Assembly: GCA_033398695.1 (NCBI GenBank)
Contig: CM065817.1
Coordinates: 64,158,001-64,222,000 of the forward strand
Reading direction: 5' to 3'
Length of the DNA stretch: 64,000 nt
Source: Orobanche coerulescens
Taxonomy: Eukaryota > Streptophyta > Magnoliopsida > Lamiales > Orobanchaceae
In this document: positions 22,986 to 34,512 of the stretch, piece by piece
Numbering within the stretch: position 1 is the stretch's first letter
Layout of the letters: every line of letters begins with the position of its first letter
The notes under the pieces: generated by a model
What the model was told of the DNA's origin: nothing
What the model saw: the letters and a program-made list of their open reading frames with translations, nothing else
The model's database searches: none
Position numbers and translations under genes: made by a program

Positions 22986-24329
22986 GACACGGGCCGTGTC
23001 CGGCAGTCCCAGCATCGCCAGGACCCGACCGTGTCGAGACACGGCCGTGTGCGGCCGGGCACCGCCGAGCGTGACTCGGCCATGCCGAGCCACGGAAGTC
23101 ACGAGGTGACTCGGCCAGCAAATTTTTGCCCCACTGATTTTTCGTGTATTAATGAAAATTAATCTCCCGCATGTTAAATTGGATTTAATATGATTAAAAT
23201 GATTTATGGTATTTCATTTTATAAGGGAAATTTGATTAATTGGAATATTTATGGTCGACCGAATTATTTTGAATGTTATCATATTACCAATTGTGTGAAT
23301 CGATTTGATCGGTTCGTATTGTTGATTGGATCAATGTATCTCTACGCTTTTCATTTATATAGTATTTATTGGATGAATGCTTTTGAATGGGGATGTGGTT
23401 CGTGGACTTAGTTTTGAATCGTTCGTTTAATTCGATTGGGTTGTAAAGGCCGTTTTGAGCCTATTTATTTTACTAGAAAAATTTGTATATAGGATGCAAT
23501 TTTCAATGTAAAATTTATATGTAATAATGAAGACCGGAGGAAGATCAATTTCGAGAAGACGAAGATTCAAGACGGAGACTTGTAATTAGATTACGGAGTT
23601 TTTGTTTTCTAGGAACGGTCCATGAACCACATGTTGGTAGCAACTAGGTTGTGAATGGTTGTTTCATATTGTATGAATGCCACAAACGCGCTTAAACGAT
23701 TAATGTGCAAAGTGTAACGTTAATCGCGATAATTCTCCCACAACAAATAATTAAGTTTATAAGGTTTCAAGCTTTTCCTTCCCTCCATCGAGTTTTCGGG
23801 AAATTGAAATCCAAACCGGATGTGCTATGCTTCCGAGTTATCGGGGTAGTCGTTCGGGGAGGACCGATAAATTACCGCGAGCGCATTGGATGACTTCGGT
23901 TGGAGCAAATTTTATCCCTAGAAACCTGATAGGTTGCAGGATAAGATTCAATTGTGAAACTGATTTGCGTCGATGGTATAAACTTAACTTGTTCACGAAC
24001 CATAGAAACCGTATAGGTTGAGGGGAGTGAACAAGGGGAAAAATAAGATCCAATCATCCATTAGATGGGTTGGTGTTGGACACCACTTTATGAAAATTAA
24101 TAGACTAGAAACCTGTTCGGTTGCCCTCTATTAAGATTTATAAAGAACTCGATCACCACTATGAAGTAGAGCGACGATACTTCCGGATTTCACATGGGAG
24201 TGTGTTATTCCGATAAAAATAGTGGGAGCTGGGTAACAAGAATAGAAAATACCTTAATTCTATACTCAGAACATAATTGAATGAGTCACTAATTAATCTA
24301 TCGTACTTAATGCAGACTCAAATCTCAAT
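22986..24329 (+). other. K1 leader, part 2
   Basis: Begins with a GC-rich stretch (22986-23120) containing GTGTCGAGACACGG and two TGACTCGGCC copies (23072 and 23107), then AT-rich sequence to the gag start. The long leader with a GC island is also seen in K2, although the GC sequence itself differs. No coding sequence is recognised. Confidence 0.7.
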
Positions 24330-26699
24330 ATGACAATGAATCCACTCGCAATTCTACTCGAAAAGAACACCTTAATGGGACCTAACTTTGTGGATTGGCT
24401 CCGCAATCTGATGATTGTCCTCAGTGTAGAGGCACTGGGATACATCTTGGAGACAGACATTCCGGCACCTCCTGTGCGGACCCGAGCCAATCAGGAAGAG
24501 ATTGAAAACCACGAAAAGTGAGTTAAGGATGACGTGAAAGTCCATGCTTGTATGATGTCTTCCATGTCTAATGAGCTTCAGAGAGCTCATGAGAAAATGA
24601 CTTCTGCTAGGCAGATTCTATCTCACTTAACCAAACTTTATGGTGAGCACAGCAGAACTGCTAGATATGAGATATCCAAGCAACTGTTCGGTGCAAGGAT
24701 GAAGGAAGGTGAGAAGGTTGGGGAACATGTCCTCAAAATGATATCCATGATCGAGAGATTGGAGGCTCTTGATTTTAAAATGGATACTTCTCTCCAAACC
24801 AACCTTATCCTTCAGTCTCTCCCTGATTCCTTCTCACAGTTTGTTATGAACTTCAACTGCAAAGAGATTGCATGTAATTTAGCTGGGCTAATGAACAAAC
24901 TTGTGACTGCTCAGTCTCAGATGAAGACTCCGCGGATGAAGGAGTCTGCTCTTGTGATATCTTCTGGACTTCAGAGGTCTAAGAATAAGAAGAAAAAGAC
25001 CACAAAGCGGACTGGACCACAAGCTAAGGACCTTAAGGGTAAGGGCAAGGCCCCGATGGTTTCGAAGAACAAGAAGAAGAAGGATGCTTGTCTCAAGTGC
25101 GGTGAGCTGGGTCACTGGGCTAGAGACTGTCCGATTCTTCATGGCACTTCAGGTACAGAACTTTTAGTTTTGGAAACAAATTGTTCTGCTACTGTGTTTT
25201 CTACTTCCTGGATACTGGATTCTGGTGCTAGTTCTCATATTTGTACCGCGAATCAGGATCTAGAACAAAGTAGGAAGCTTGGAGCAGGAGAAGTTATGAT
25301 CATAGTCGGTAGCGGGCATAGTGTCGAGGCGACTGACATAGGATCACTTCTTTTGGGTTTAGAATCCGACTTTGTTTTGACTTTAGAAGATGTACTTGTT
25401 TTGCCCAAGGGGCACAAAAACATTGTATCCATTCCGGTCATAGACCGAAAAGGTTTTTCATTTTTCATTGGTGATGGTTCCTGCAAAATTTATTTTAGAA
25501 ATAAACTAGTGGGTACTGCTACATTGTTAAATGGATTGTATCATCTAAATCTCAACAACAAAGTAGTTGTGAATACTATGACTAGAAAACGTGGTAGGGA
25601 TGAAACCAATCAAGTTTTAAAATGGCATCTAAGACTTGGTCATGTTGGTCAGACCAAGGTTTACAAGATGGAAAAGGATGGACTTATGGGTCCATTGGGA
25701 TCGGATCCCTTTCCTACTTGTGAATCTTGCCTTAAAGGCAAAATGACTAAGTCCCCTTCACAGGACTTTTGAAAGAGCCACGATAAACTGGGATTAATCC
25801 ATACTGACGTTTGTGGTGCTTTGGAAGCAGCACATGACGGATATCAATATTTCATTACGTTTACAGATGATCATACTAGGTATGGTTATGTATACTTAAT
25901 GAAACATAAATCTGAGGCATTTGAGAAATTCCAGGAATTCAGGGCCCTAGTCGAGAAACAAATTGGTAATCATATCAAAGCACTTCGGTCGGACCGAGGT
26001 GGCGAGTATATGAGTACGGAGTTTGACGAGTTCCTTAAGGAACATGGAATAGTTTCACAACTAACACCTCCAGGTACTCCTCAGTTAAATGGTGTGTGAG
26101 AAAGAAGGAACCGGACCTTGTTGAACATGGTCCGTTCCATGCTGGGCTATACTGACTTGCCGATTTACCTGTGGGGGTATGCACTCCTGACTGCCGCGTA
26201 TATCTTGAACAGATGTCCTTACAAATCCATTCCTAAAACTCCACATGAGATGTGGGAAGGAAGGAAACCAAGTCTTAATCATATTAGGATTTGGGGATGT
26301 CCCGCCTATGTCAAGAAGACTAAGGTGGAAAAGTTGGAATCTAGGTCAGCGAAGGGACGTTTTATTGGATTCCCGTCTGGGATGATGGGATATCTATTCT
26401 ACATGCCCTAAGATCGAAGGATCATTGTTGCTTTACAAGCACACTTCCTGGAAGATGAGTTCATTCAGGAAGGCGGAGCAGGTAGAAGTATTTCTTTGGA
26501 AGAATACAATGAAACTCCTAAAGAGACACCTGTGCAAGAAATTGGAACCGAACCTTCTGAAACACAAGTACAACCACCTCGTAGGTCTAGTAGGGTGTCT
26601 CAATTACCTGAGAGATATAGTTTTATGCACTTGGAGGAACTGGGTTTCCTCGAGGTTCCAAGTGATAAACAAGAGACCGACCCACGACCAATGACCTAG
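24330..26699 (+). pseudogene. gag-pol: gag-protease-integrase part of K1 polyprotein (stops)
   Basis: One reading frame from ATG 24330, interrupted by TGA at 24519, TGA at 25770, TGA at 26097 and TAA at 26409. Domains: gag (MNPLAILLEKN start), CCHC knuckle 25089-25130, protease DSGASSH with catalytic Asp at 25218, integrase zinc region (about 25626-25740, HLRLGH...CESC), and integrase core with TDDHTRYG (about 25860) and RSDRGGEY (about 25990). The glutamate region near 26100 sits beside a stop. Near 25750-25775 two small indels offset each other. Gag would package RNA, protease would mature it and integrase would insert the cDNA, but no complete product can form. The same frame in K2 shows the ancestral arrangement. 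Confidence 0.88.
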
Positions 26700-27790
26700 C
26701 AATGATGGATGTAGACTCCATGAAATGGACTGTAGCAGTCTTCATGTAGTTGGGACCTTCATTTTGATGAGACGGTCAAAGAGTTTGACTTCGTGCAAAA
26801 TGAAGAGGAATCTTGTGTATACAAGAGGGTTAGTGGGAGCAATATCACATTTTAAGTACTATATGTAGATGACATTCTACTAATAGGAAATGATGTGGGA
26901 ATGCTTAGTTCTGGGTAAGCTTGGCTTTCGAGTAATTTCTCCATGAAAGACTTGGGAGAAGCTACCTATATTCTTGGTATTCGACTCTACCGGGATAGAG
27001 CGAAGAGAACAATAGGTCTTTCCCAAGCCCTCTATATAGATAAGATCTTAAAGCGATTTAAGATGGATGATTCTAAAAGAGGGTTCCTACCGATGCGACA
27101 TGGAATAAAACTCACCTTGAAGATGTGTCCTCAAAGTGAGGAACAATGAAAGGAAATGAGTTATATACCATATGATTCGGCAGTGGGTAGCCTCACATAT
27201 GCTTTATTGTGTACGAGACCTGATATTGCGCATACTGGGAGCGTGGTAAGTAGGTTTCGGGCTAACCCAGTTCAGGAACATTAGACCGCCATAAAGAACG
27301 TTCTCAAGTAATTTAGAAGGACTAGAGATTTGGTTCTTATATATGGTGGTGGAGACCTGAATGTGATGGGATTCACTGTATTGAACTTCCAAGGACAGAA
27401 AGACGATTCTATGTCTACTTCTGGATACATTTACTCTTAATGGAGGAGCAGTATCTTGGCATAGTGCCAAGAATAGCGCGACTGCTAATTCCACCTGTTA
27501 GGCTGAGTATAAAGCGGCCTCGGAGGCTTCCAAAGGAAGAATTTAGAAGTTACTGGGTAAACTTCACGTGACACTGGTCTTTGTGCCAGGCAAAGAGTAC
27601 GTGCCTAGGAGCCAAGGTTTCATAACAGTACCAAAACATATTGAGAGAGAGTATCATCTCGTAAGAGCATTCGTTCGCAAAGAGATACATTGAGCTGCGA
27701 GTCAGCCGACTACGTCGCTGATCCACTGACCTAGCCACTTTTTCAGATTAGCTTAGAGCGTCATCTAGAGAACATGGGTATTAGATACCA
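26700..27790 (+). pseudogene. pol: RT and RNase H remnants of K1
   Basis: After 26700 the RT domain lacks most of its N-terminal half: homology jumps from the SMKW region to a segment just before the catalytic YVDD (26862-26873). RT thumb sequence follows (KDLGEATYILGIRLYRD, about 26946). RNase H remains are in several frames with stops up to about 27780. Reverse transcription could not be encoded by this copy. Confidence 0.8.
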
Positions 27791-27810
27791 TAGTGTGTGG
27801 CATTGAGTGC

Positions 27811-27821
27811 AAGTGGGAGAT
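27811..27821 (+). promoter_or_regulatory. Polypurine tract of K1
   Basis: AAGTGGGAGAT directly precedes the 3' LTR. AGTGGGAGA is a common plant copia PPT. Confidence 0.85.
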
Positions 27822-29859
27822 TGTTAGGAGTATGCCCTCGAATGCCACTCAGAGGTTGTTGAGTGAGGGCATTGTACTTGTAATTATGTAAACCATTTAT
27901 ATAAGGCAAATGAATGTTTCTTTATTTACTAGTAATTACTGGCATTCCTAACTCGTAAATAAACATATAGAAACTAGTCCGTGTATTTGAGAGCAAAACG
28001 TTCCACTCCTTATTGGATAAGGGGGTCGGCACTGGAAAGGTTATAGCTCAAATACTTAATCGTTCGCAAGTCGATGAAACTTGAATGGGCGTTAAGTTTA
28101 TGTGAAGACTTGTATGACGTGTTCTTTGACATGGAGAGTGCTTGTCGACCACTAATGGTTAGTGGGAGCACACGTTATAGGTATGCTAATTGGATTAGTA
28201 TACTCGAACCGACTCACCCTCGATTCATTACATGGATTTCACTCCGGGACAGTCAATGATGGAATCGAAAGGTTGTGATAGGTATTCGTGGACCTTCGAC
28301 TTGAGGATTTAGTAGGGATGTGCTTGTGACGACAAGATTTTCATTAGAGTAGTTCAACCCTATAAACCGGAAGGCGGGGGTCAACCTCGACGTGCATCTT
28401 GATGGGCAAGTAGCAGGTCCTACTGAATACCAAGATAGAATTCTTTCTCCCGTTAGTGAGCGGGTTATATGTCCTATGCGGTTATTGGCAGATGAGATCA
28501 TAAGTCTTTGGCCAAAGCATTGGAGCTAGTTGTATTAGATACACGACAGCTCGATGATCTCGATTTGCATTAACGCATGCATAGCGTCAAGTACAGATAG
28601 GGTTTGACTGACCGTGACCCTATAACTTGATCGGGACATTTGAAAGAAGGGTTTATACATATACTGGTATTCACGACAGAATGGTTCTTGAATGATCCCA
28701 ATCATTCGTTCTCAGTTGGGGTACAGTGTAGGCCGCCAGGCTGGCTAGGTGGTGCTACTACTCTTTGGTTCCTCCCATTGCTGACTGAGACGGACCTACC
28801 GAGTCGCGCATTAGGATTGACGACGGAATGAATCAAGCTAATTATCTCATTATGTGTATTAGATATTGGATATCTAAATTTGGGACATTAGATGTCTAAA
28901 TCGATTTATTGGATAAATTGATTTACGGCCTAATGAATTAAATAAATTACTGTGTGATTAATTTAATTCATGTATATAATTATTTCTTGGAGAAATTAAT
29001 TATATTATTTTGTATTTGATATGTTTAATTAATTGGATTAATTAATCGATATAAATACATCAAAACGGAATCGGAGTTTATCTGTTTTGACTTTCGGGAG
29101 TCCGAAACGAACCGAACTCGTCCGTTTTTCATCATGGCCACCCTCCTCTTTTCCACCTAATTTCCCCTTGTCTTTTGTTTCCATTTTATATGGATGATAT
29201 TGACATGGTGGGGATACCTCTCATGTTAATGAGTTGTATAAGTTTGGTGGAAGGTGAATAAAGAATATATATGTAAGCTTGTGATTGAGAAGACTTCATG
29301 ATATAACATATATAATTCACACCTTGGAGGAGAGATATACGTAAGTGAGTTTGAAGGAGAGAGAGAATAGAACTTAGAGTTCATTTCATGGTGTTCATAC
29401 TCATCTTCATCTTCTTCACTAACTTCTTCTTCATTTTTCTTGGAGAAAATTGAGAAAAAATTATTGAGAGAATTTTGATAAACATACTTGGAGTATATTC
29501 ATCAAAATCAATAGCTTCATCACCTAGCTCTAGCCGTATCCTCGGAGGATAGAAAAGTGTTGTCATTCCGTTCGTTTTTCCGGCGCGTGGCAAGTAGAGA
29601 CGCGGTGCTTTCGGCGTTGGATCGTTCAAGGGCTTGAAGCGGAATAGATTCGTAGAGATCAAGCAAAGCTTGGGGAATAGCTCAAGCGAAGGTTATCCAT
29701 CTAATCAACGGACTACAAGGGTGAGTTTCTATATCTCTTGTTATTCGTTTTGATATTCGTATATACGTAGCTCGATCGATCCTCGTAGGGATTCGGATCG
29801 AATTAATTTTCGTTTTACCGCTTCCGCTGGGCCTTCGTTTTAGGCACCGAATCCCAACA
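27822..29859 (+). repeat. 3' LTR of K1, 2038 bp
   Basis: Same length as the 5' LTR with scattered substitutions, for example near 28306-28340. It ends at CCCAACA, followed by the TSD CCGTA. Confidence 0.92.
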
Positions 29860-29864
29860 CCGTA

Positions 29865-31439
29865 TTCGTAGGAATATTCGAGTGCCGACTATCGAGGCAA
29901 GTATCTTATAATACGACTTGTATCTTGCAACTAGTAATCACGTATGATATTTATGATGATTTTTCTTGCCTTCGTAAATATGTTCCGTTTGAATCGGTTG
30001 TGTATTCCGCAATTTGAAGGCTTTGTGATAATAGTGCTATGTTGGTATACATGTTAGGTGTTGTGCCATTTGTGCAGGATTGCGACGTACATATGGATGG
30101 TTGTATACTTGGTTGTGCAATGTATTGTGTACCAAACGTGTGTTACGTTGGTTGTGTGTCGTTGATTGATGATAGTTTTGTTGAGAGTATTGAGATTGTG
30201 TTATGTGCGTATGATGTACGATTTTTGTGGTGATCAACGTGATTGACTAACTGTGCTCATTGTTGTATGTAATGTGAATGTGAATGTGATATGCTGGAAC
30301 GCTAAGTTCACTCGTGCGGGTTCGACGGGGCCTACGAGGATTCATGGAACAGGTCCATGGGATCAGAGCTTAGTGTGTGGTGCTGAGTTCCAATCGTGCG
30401 GTTCTGACGAGGCTTACGATGATTCATGGCACAGGTCCATTGAGTCAGGACACAGTACGTCCAACCGTGCGGGTTCGACGGAACCTACGGTGGCACATGA
30501 CACAGGTTCACGGGGTCGGGACTGTTTGTTGTGATTGTTGTGTTTGCTCAATCCGTGTGGGTTGTTGAACCTACGGAGACTCGTGGCAAGCGATCACGGA
30601 GTCGTGAGCATGATTGATTGTTGTGATTGTGGTGATTGGTTCAGTCCGTGCGGGTTGTTGAACCTACGGAGACACGTGACAGGGGATTACGGTGTCACGA
30701 ATCATGTTTTGTAAATCAAACTTTTTGTAAGAAAGTTTTAAGAAAAGAATGTTGGGCCGAGACCCATGAGATTTATGGAAATGTTTTCGTACTGTAAATT
30801 GTTGAAATACAATTTTGAGATTTGGGTTAAGACCCTAAGATTTTCGAAAGGTTTCGAAATTCTAAAAATTCCCGAGATGATAATCTTATTTTCGAATGCT
30901 TCATAGCTTGTATTTTCTTGTGAAAACCTCCCGGGGATATTTTGATACTTGATTGCTATATTTGATTCACGATTATTATTTGCTTGTTATATTTCGTATG
31001 ATTTGATACTTGCACTAGTAAAACAGTGGAGTTTTACTAACCCCCGAGTAATCGGGGGGTGGATGTCTGTTTTGCGTCCAGGTACATGCAGATTCAAGGA
31101 GCAGTCACAGGATTGGCACAAGAGGATGACGAGCTGCGATACTAATCAAGAGTCGAGAGTTGATAGAGTTTGGTTGTATTATTAGAGTTGATTCAGTCTT
31201 CTGCTGTATTGTGTTTCGACCCCTGTGTGGGTAATGTTGTTAGTCAGTTCTGTCGATAGAGTTTTGTGACCTCATCAGTCCGTGTGTTTTTGTGTAAGTG
31301 ACCTTAACGGTCTGTGTTATTATATTGTTTGACCCTGGCCGGGCAAGCATTTGGTTGTTTATGGATGTTTAGCCTGGTAGATCCTTGTGGAAAGGGTCTA
31401 CGGCGTGTAATATTCCCATACGGTTTTGGGGGTGTTAGA
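29865..31439 (+). repeat. S1 piece 3 (R/U5 end of solo LTR)
   Basis: Resumes S1 with a CGAGGCAAGTATCTT block near 29897, degenerate tandem repeats (30313-30710), the conserved stem-loop at 31041-31058 and the LTR end at 31439. Confidence 0.82.
30313..30710 (+). repeat. Degenerate tandem repeats in S1, about 70-93 bp
   Basis: Five units start with CGTGCGG or CGTGTGG at 30313, 30395, 30466, 30554 and 30647, each carrying an ACCTACG- or GCCTACG-like core. They occupy the place of the 78-bp units in E1 and the 108-bp units in E2. Confidence 0.75.
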
Positions 31440-31680
31440 TCAATCATGTCCCCCTTCCGCCTAGAAGCCTTGTCAGGAGCCGCTCGTTGTCCGTGCCCTT
31501 TTTCTTATTGCACCGGCGATCACTCCCCTTTCTCGGAGCCGCTCATTGTTCGTGCCCTTTTTTATTGCACCGGCGATCACTCCCCGCCCTCGTCGGCCCC
31601 GGGTGTCACATGTTCACCAGCTTCTGCTTGGTTCATCCCCAAATCTCACCGTACTGAGAGAGGTCTTGCTCCGATACCAT
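31440..31680 (-). other. Element D: 5' internal remnant and PBS
   Basis: Resumes D after S1. A 59-bp duplication (GGAGCCGCTC at 31476 and 31535) lies near the PBS. The PBS at 31668-31679 is TGGTATCGGAGC on the minus strand, matching initiator tRNA-Met with one difference from the K1 PBS. With 7983-8468, the D interior is only about 730 bp, so gag and pol have been deleted. Confidence 0.7.
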
Positions 31681-33106
31681 TACATAGCATACAGCTTTCT
31701 TAATTAAAAAGAACGTTACACGGCTCAATTTTTTCCTTAAAAATTTTATATAAATTCGGAGTATTTGCGGAAATATTTTAGTCAGTAAATCTTCAATAAA
31801 ACATGTTTATTCAAACATCAGTACAGTTTTACAAAAATATGGGAAATCACATATTAAGGCATAGTCCGTTGAAATTATATTCGTTGAAGAACATCAAGTG
31901 TTTCGTAAAAATAATAACAATTACGGCGACAACATCTTTTATTCTTTAGAATTTCATCGTGTTGGGAGTATGTATTCGTCTTCTGCTTGTCCCGTTCGTC
32001 GATTCCTTAGCCTGAAAAACATAAACGACGAGGTGTGAGTACGCGAGCATACTCAGTGAGATTAAACCCTTATAAATCGTCAAAATCATGTCGTGTAATG
32101 CACATAAAACATTCTTATCTGTGTGAGACTCGTCTCGGCTTTCTTTCATTCTTTCGACCCCTCGCGGGTCGTCATGTTACACGACACAATGATGACCGTA
32201 AAATATTAAAACAGTATAACCTCACCTCGTTTGCTGAAATCTTGAAATATCTTCCTTTGAATTTGGCTCGGTTGTCCTTTTTGGATCCCAGATACGCTTC
32301 TCCTAGCACTTGAAAATACTTTTTCATATTTCCGGTCATAAATTCTTGATGTAAAATCTGAAATCTCTTTGAGGACTTTTATCAAACACCTTTGAAAAAC
32401 TGTCAGATTTGAGCTATCTATTTTATCGGGATTTCTGAGGCCTTTTTACTTTTTGTAATAGAAATATGTTACGGGCGTTTTAAAGTAGAGGTTCATAGCT
32501 TCAAAATGATATATTTTATGTACAAAAATACGTCTGGTAACATGTATAAATAGTGGCTCAAATTCGGTTGAAAATCAACCTTACCCGGACAGCTGGAAGC
32601 ATTATCCGGACAGCTGGAAGCCTTATCCGGACAGCTGGCCGAGAAGCTTCTGTCGGTCGTGACCGATCTTATCCGGACAGCTGGCCGAGAAGCTTCTGTC
32701 GGTCGCGACCGACCTTATCCGGACACGGCGAGAAGCTTGTTGGTCGTGACCGACCTTATCCGGACAGTGGGCGACCTTATCCAGGATAGTGGTCGAAAGC
32801 TTCATCGGCCCCGACCGGCGGTGTCGATAGGCATGTCAGCGGTGGCCGTGGATGTAAGTCAACTTGGCTCAGCCGGTTCGACCCTTCCCGATGTCCAAAT
32901 TCGATTTTTCGACCTGTTCCGGACTCGTCGGAGTTAAATCTTCGATATGCTCGGAACGGATTTTCGATAATATTAAAATAATAATTTAATATTATTTTTG
33001 CAATATAAGTGTTCTGTAATGAAATTTTATCGTATCAAAATCGTCGGAACTTTTCGAAATCACTTTCATAAATTCTAAAAATGATCCTTATCATTCATTT
33101 TGAAAT
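31681..33106 (-). repeat. 5' LTR of element D (part)
   Basis: Lies beside the minus-strand PBS. In element orientation, U3 is on the right with a repeat array (32582-32790), TATA CTATTTATA at 32545-32553, then R/U5 to the left. Its end at 31681 has lost the canonical TG/CA. It is broken at 33106 by TRG-2, with the likely TSD GAAAT at 33102-33106. Confidence 0.65.
32545..32790 (-). promoter_or_regulatory. TATA box and TCCGGACAGCTGG array of element D LTR
   Basis: TATAAATAG at 32545-32553 reads CTATTTATA on the minus strand. Upstream in element orientation are six or seven copies of TTATCCGGACAG, several followed by CTGG, mixed with GTCGGTCGTGACCGA-type units. TCCGGA and CAGCTG are palindromes. 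Confidence 0.7.
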
Positions 33107-33721
33107 TGTTGTGTCGAGAATTATACTCTCCGACCGGCGATCGCCTCGGAGATCGGGCGGCCTAGCCACTGCCGAGCAGCCGAGTCAGAACTGCCGACCA
33201 GCGATCAGGCGGCCTAGCCTTAGCCCAGCAGTCAAGATAAATCGGCCGACCGAAGGTCCCAGGACAAGTCCCGGTGCTGAGCGATCGACATCTAAGACGA
33301 TCGTCTCTCGGTACTTGGTGATCGACTCCTGGCGACCGACTAGCGGATGATCATCTCTCGGCACTTGCCGACCGACCCTTGGTGACCGACCGATGCCGAC
33401 CCTCAGCGACTGGCTGATGCCGACCCTCAGTGACCAGCTAGAGACGACCGCATCATGCCGATAGTCATCCAGTCGGCAAAGGCCGAGCCTCAGGACTGAA
33501 CCCACGTGCAGAGCCGAGACAAGATCCGCATATCACGGATCGTTGACCACAGCCTGTCAGCATCCATCCACCAGCCGACAGGCCCGCCGAAAGTTGTCAG
33601 TAGGACCGCATGTGACAGTGACTCCAGACGCGTGCTGGCTCCTTATTGGACCGCCCAGCTGGCTGCCGGCTGTAGCCTTGGACTTTAGGCAGACTGCCCA
33701 TGTGACCTTTAGGATGATAGC
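33107..33721 (+). repeat. TRG-2 5' LTR, part 1
   Basis: U3 of the TRG LTR, matching the reverse complement of 7938 leftwards in TRG-1. It ends with the G1 TSD ATAGC at 33717-33721. The stretch 33515-33721 recurs at 41008-41216. Confidence 0.85.
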
Positions 33722-33964
33722 TGTAATATCCGCATTTTTATTTCCCTTGTATTTTATTTTCGGTGTATTTCTCGATTGTAGCGACCCTCGTGTATCCTTC
33801 AGTGTAACTTTTCCATCATCTATTGATCTGATTCTCGTAATTGTTGTGCGGAACCGCCGTTTCGGGGTTTCCGTGGATCCATTCTATGCTATGATGCGTT
33901 TTGAGGTGTTCCGTTTGATGTTTCGTTCGTATTCTGGTGTTGTGGACCGTTTATGTTCAGTACC

Positions 33965-34483
33965 TAGCGCACGCTAATTTTTCTGCATAGCGCACGCTAG
34001 AAGTCCCTTTGTAGCGCACGCTACGTTTACTTCGTAGCGCGCGCTAGCGAGTTAGCCCTGGGAGTGGCAGTTCAGCTCCCAGCCCTCTGGACTATCGGAT
34101 TAGCGCACGCTACCTTGTCTAGCGCATGCTAATGTCGGGAGACTAGCGCACCTTAAGTTGTTCAGTAGCGCGCGCTAGCGTGACTGTCGATCTTGGGCAG
34201 TTTACTGCGAACTCGATCAGTGCTAGTTAGCGCACGCTACTCTTGTATGGTAGCGCACTCTAACGGATCAGTGGGTTACGGGCAGGTTTGTCCTGGACTC
34301 GGATCGATGTCGAGTAGCGCACGCTATTGGTCGATAGCGCGCTCACGAGAGGTTATTAGCGCACGCTACGTTTGAGTAGCGCACGCTAACGGCCAAAAAT
34401 CAGCTCTTGGTGGGGCGCTAACGGTAGGGTTTGGAATTTTATCCCGTTAGCGCACGCTAACCTTGAGGTTTTAGCGTGCGCTA
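33965..34483 (+). repeat. Array of TAGCGCACGCTA units in G1 U3
   Basis: About sixteen copies or variants of a 12-base near-palindrome (arms TAGCG/CGCTA), with exact copies at 33965, 33988, 34012 and others, and one reverse copy TAGCGTGCGCTA near 34472. Spacing is irregular. The array ends just before the TATA box. Confidence 0.92.
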
Positions 34484-34485
34484 AC

Positions 34486-34512
34486 ACTCCCTGGCTATAT
34501 AAACCAGGGAGT
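34486..34512 (+). promoter_or_regulatory. TATA box framed by a perfect inverted repeat
   Basis: CTATATAAA (34495-34503) is flanked by ACTCCCTGG on the left and its exact reverse complement CCAGGGAGT on the right. It is repeated unchanged in the last LTR near 41984-42010. This is the likely core promoter of G1. Confidence 0.75.

Larger units (their letters stand above)
18283..29859 (+). mobile_element. K1: Ty1/copia element (Angela/BARE-like), interrupted by S2
   Basis: LTRs of 2038 bp each (18283-20320 and 27822-29859) start TGTTAGGAGTATGCCCTC and end AATCCCAACA. The PBS is at 20322 and the PPT just before 27822. Perfect TSDs CCGTA lie at 18278-18282 and 29860-29864. Net length without S2 is about 9.2 kb. 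Domain order gag-protease-integrase-RT-RNase H is that of Ty1/copia. LTR start, LTR size and long leader suggest the Angela lineage, by inference. The LTRs differ at roughly 2% by eye. The coding region has many stops and a deletion in RT. Confidence 0.92.
8469..31439 (+). mobile_element. S1: solo LTR of family A, split by E2 and K1
   Basis: Three pieces (8469-9044, 17581-18282, 29865-31439) join, after removal of E2 and K1 with their TSDs, into about 2853 bp. It starts TGTAATATCC and ends GTGTTAGA, with the expected CA altered to GA. No PPT precedes it and no PBS follows it. The flanks are TCAGT (8464-8468) and TCAAT (31440-31444), an almost perfect 5-base TSD. This fits a solo LTR left after LTR-LTR recombination, old enough to have gathered mutations. 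Confidence 0.75.

Noticed and set aside
24888..25142. Minus-strand Leu/Arg/Ser-rich frame of 84 codons
   Set aside because: It is antisense to the Lys-rich and zinc-knuckle part of K1 gag.
30039..30568. Overlapping plus-strand frames of 60-93 codons in S1
   Set aside because: They lie in the repeat zone of an LTR, with no counterpart in the E1 or E2 LTRs.
33965..34483. CRISPR-like array of short palindromic repeats
   Set aside because: The sequence is eukaryotic. Spacing is irregular, spacers are not of uniform length, there is no cas context, and the array lies in an LTR promoter.
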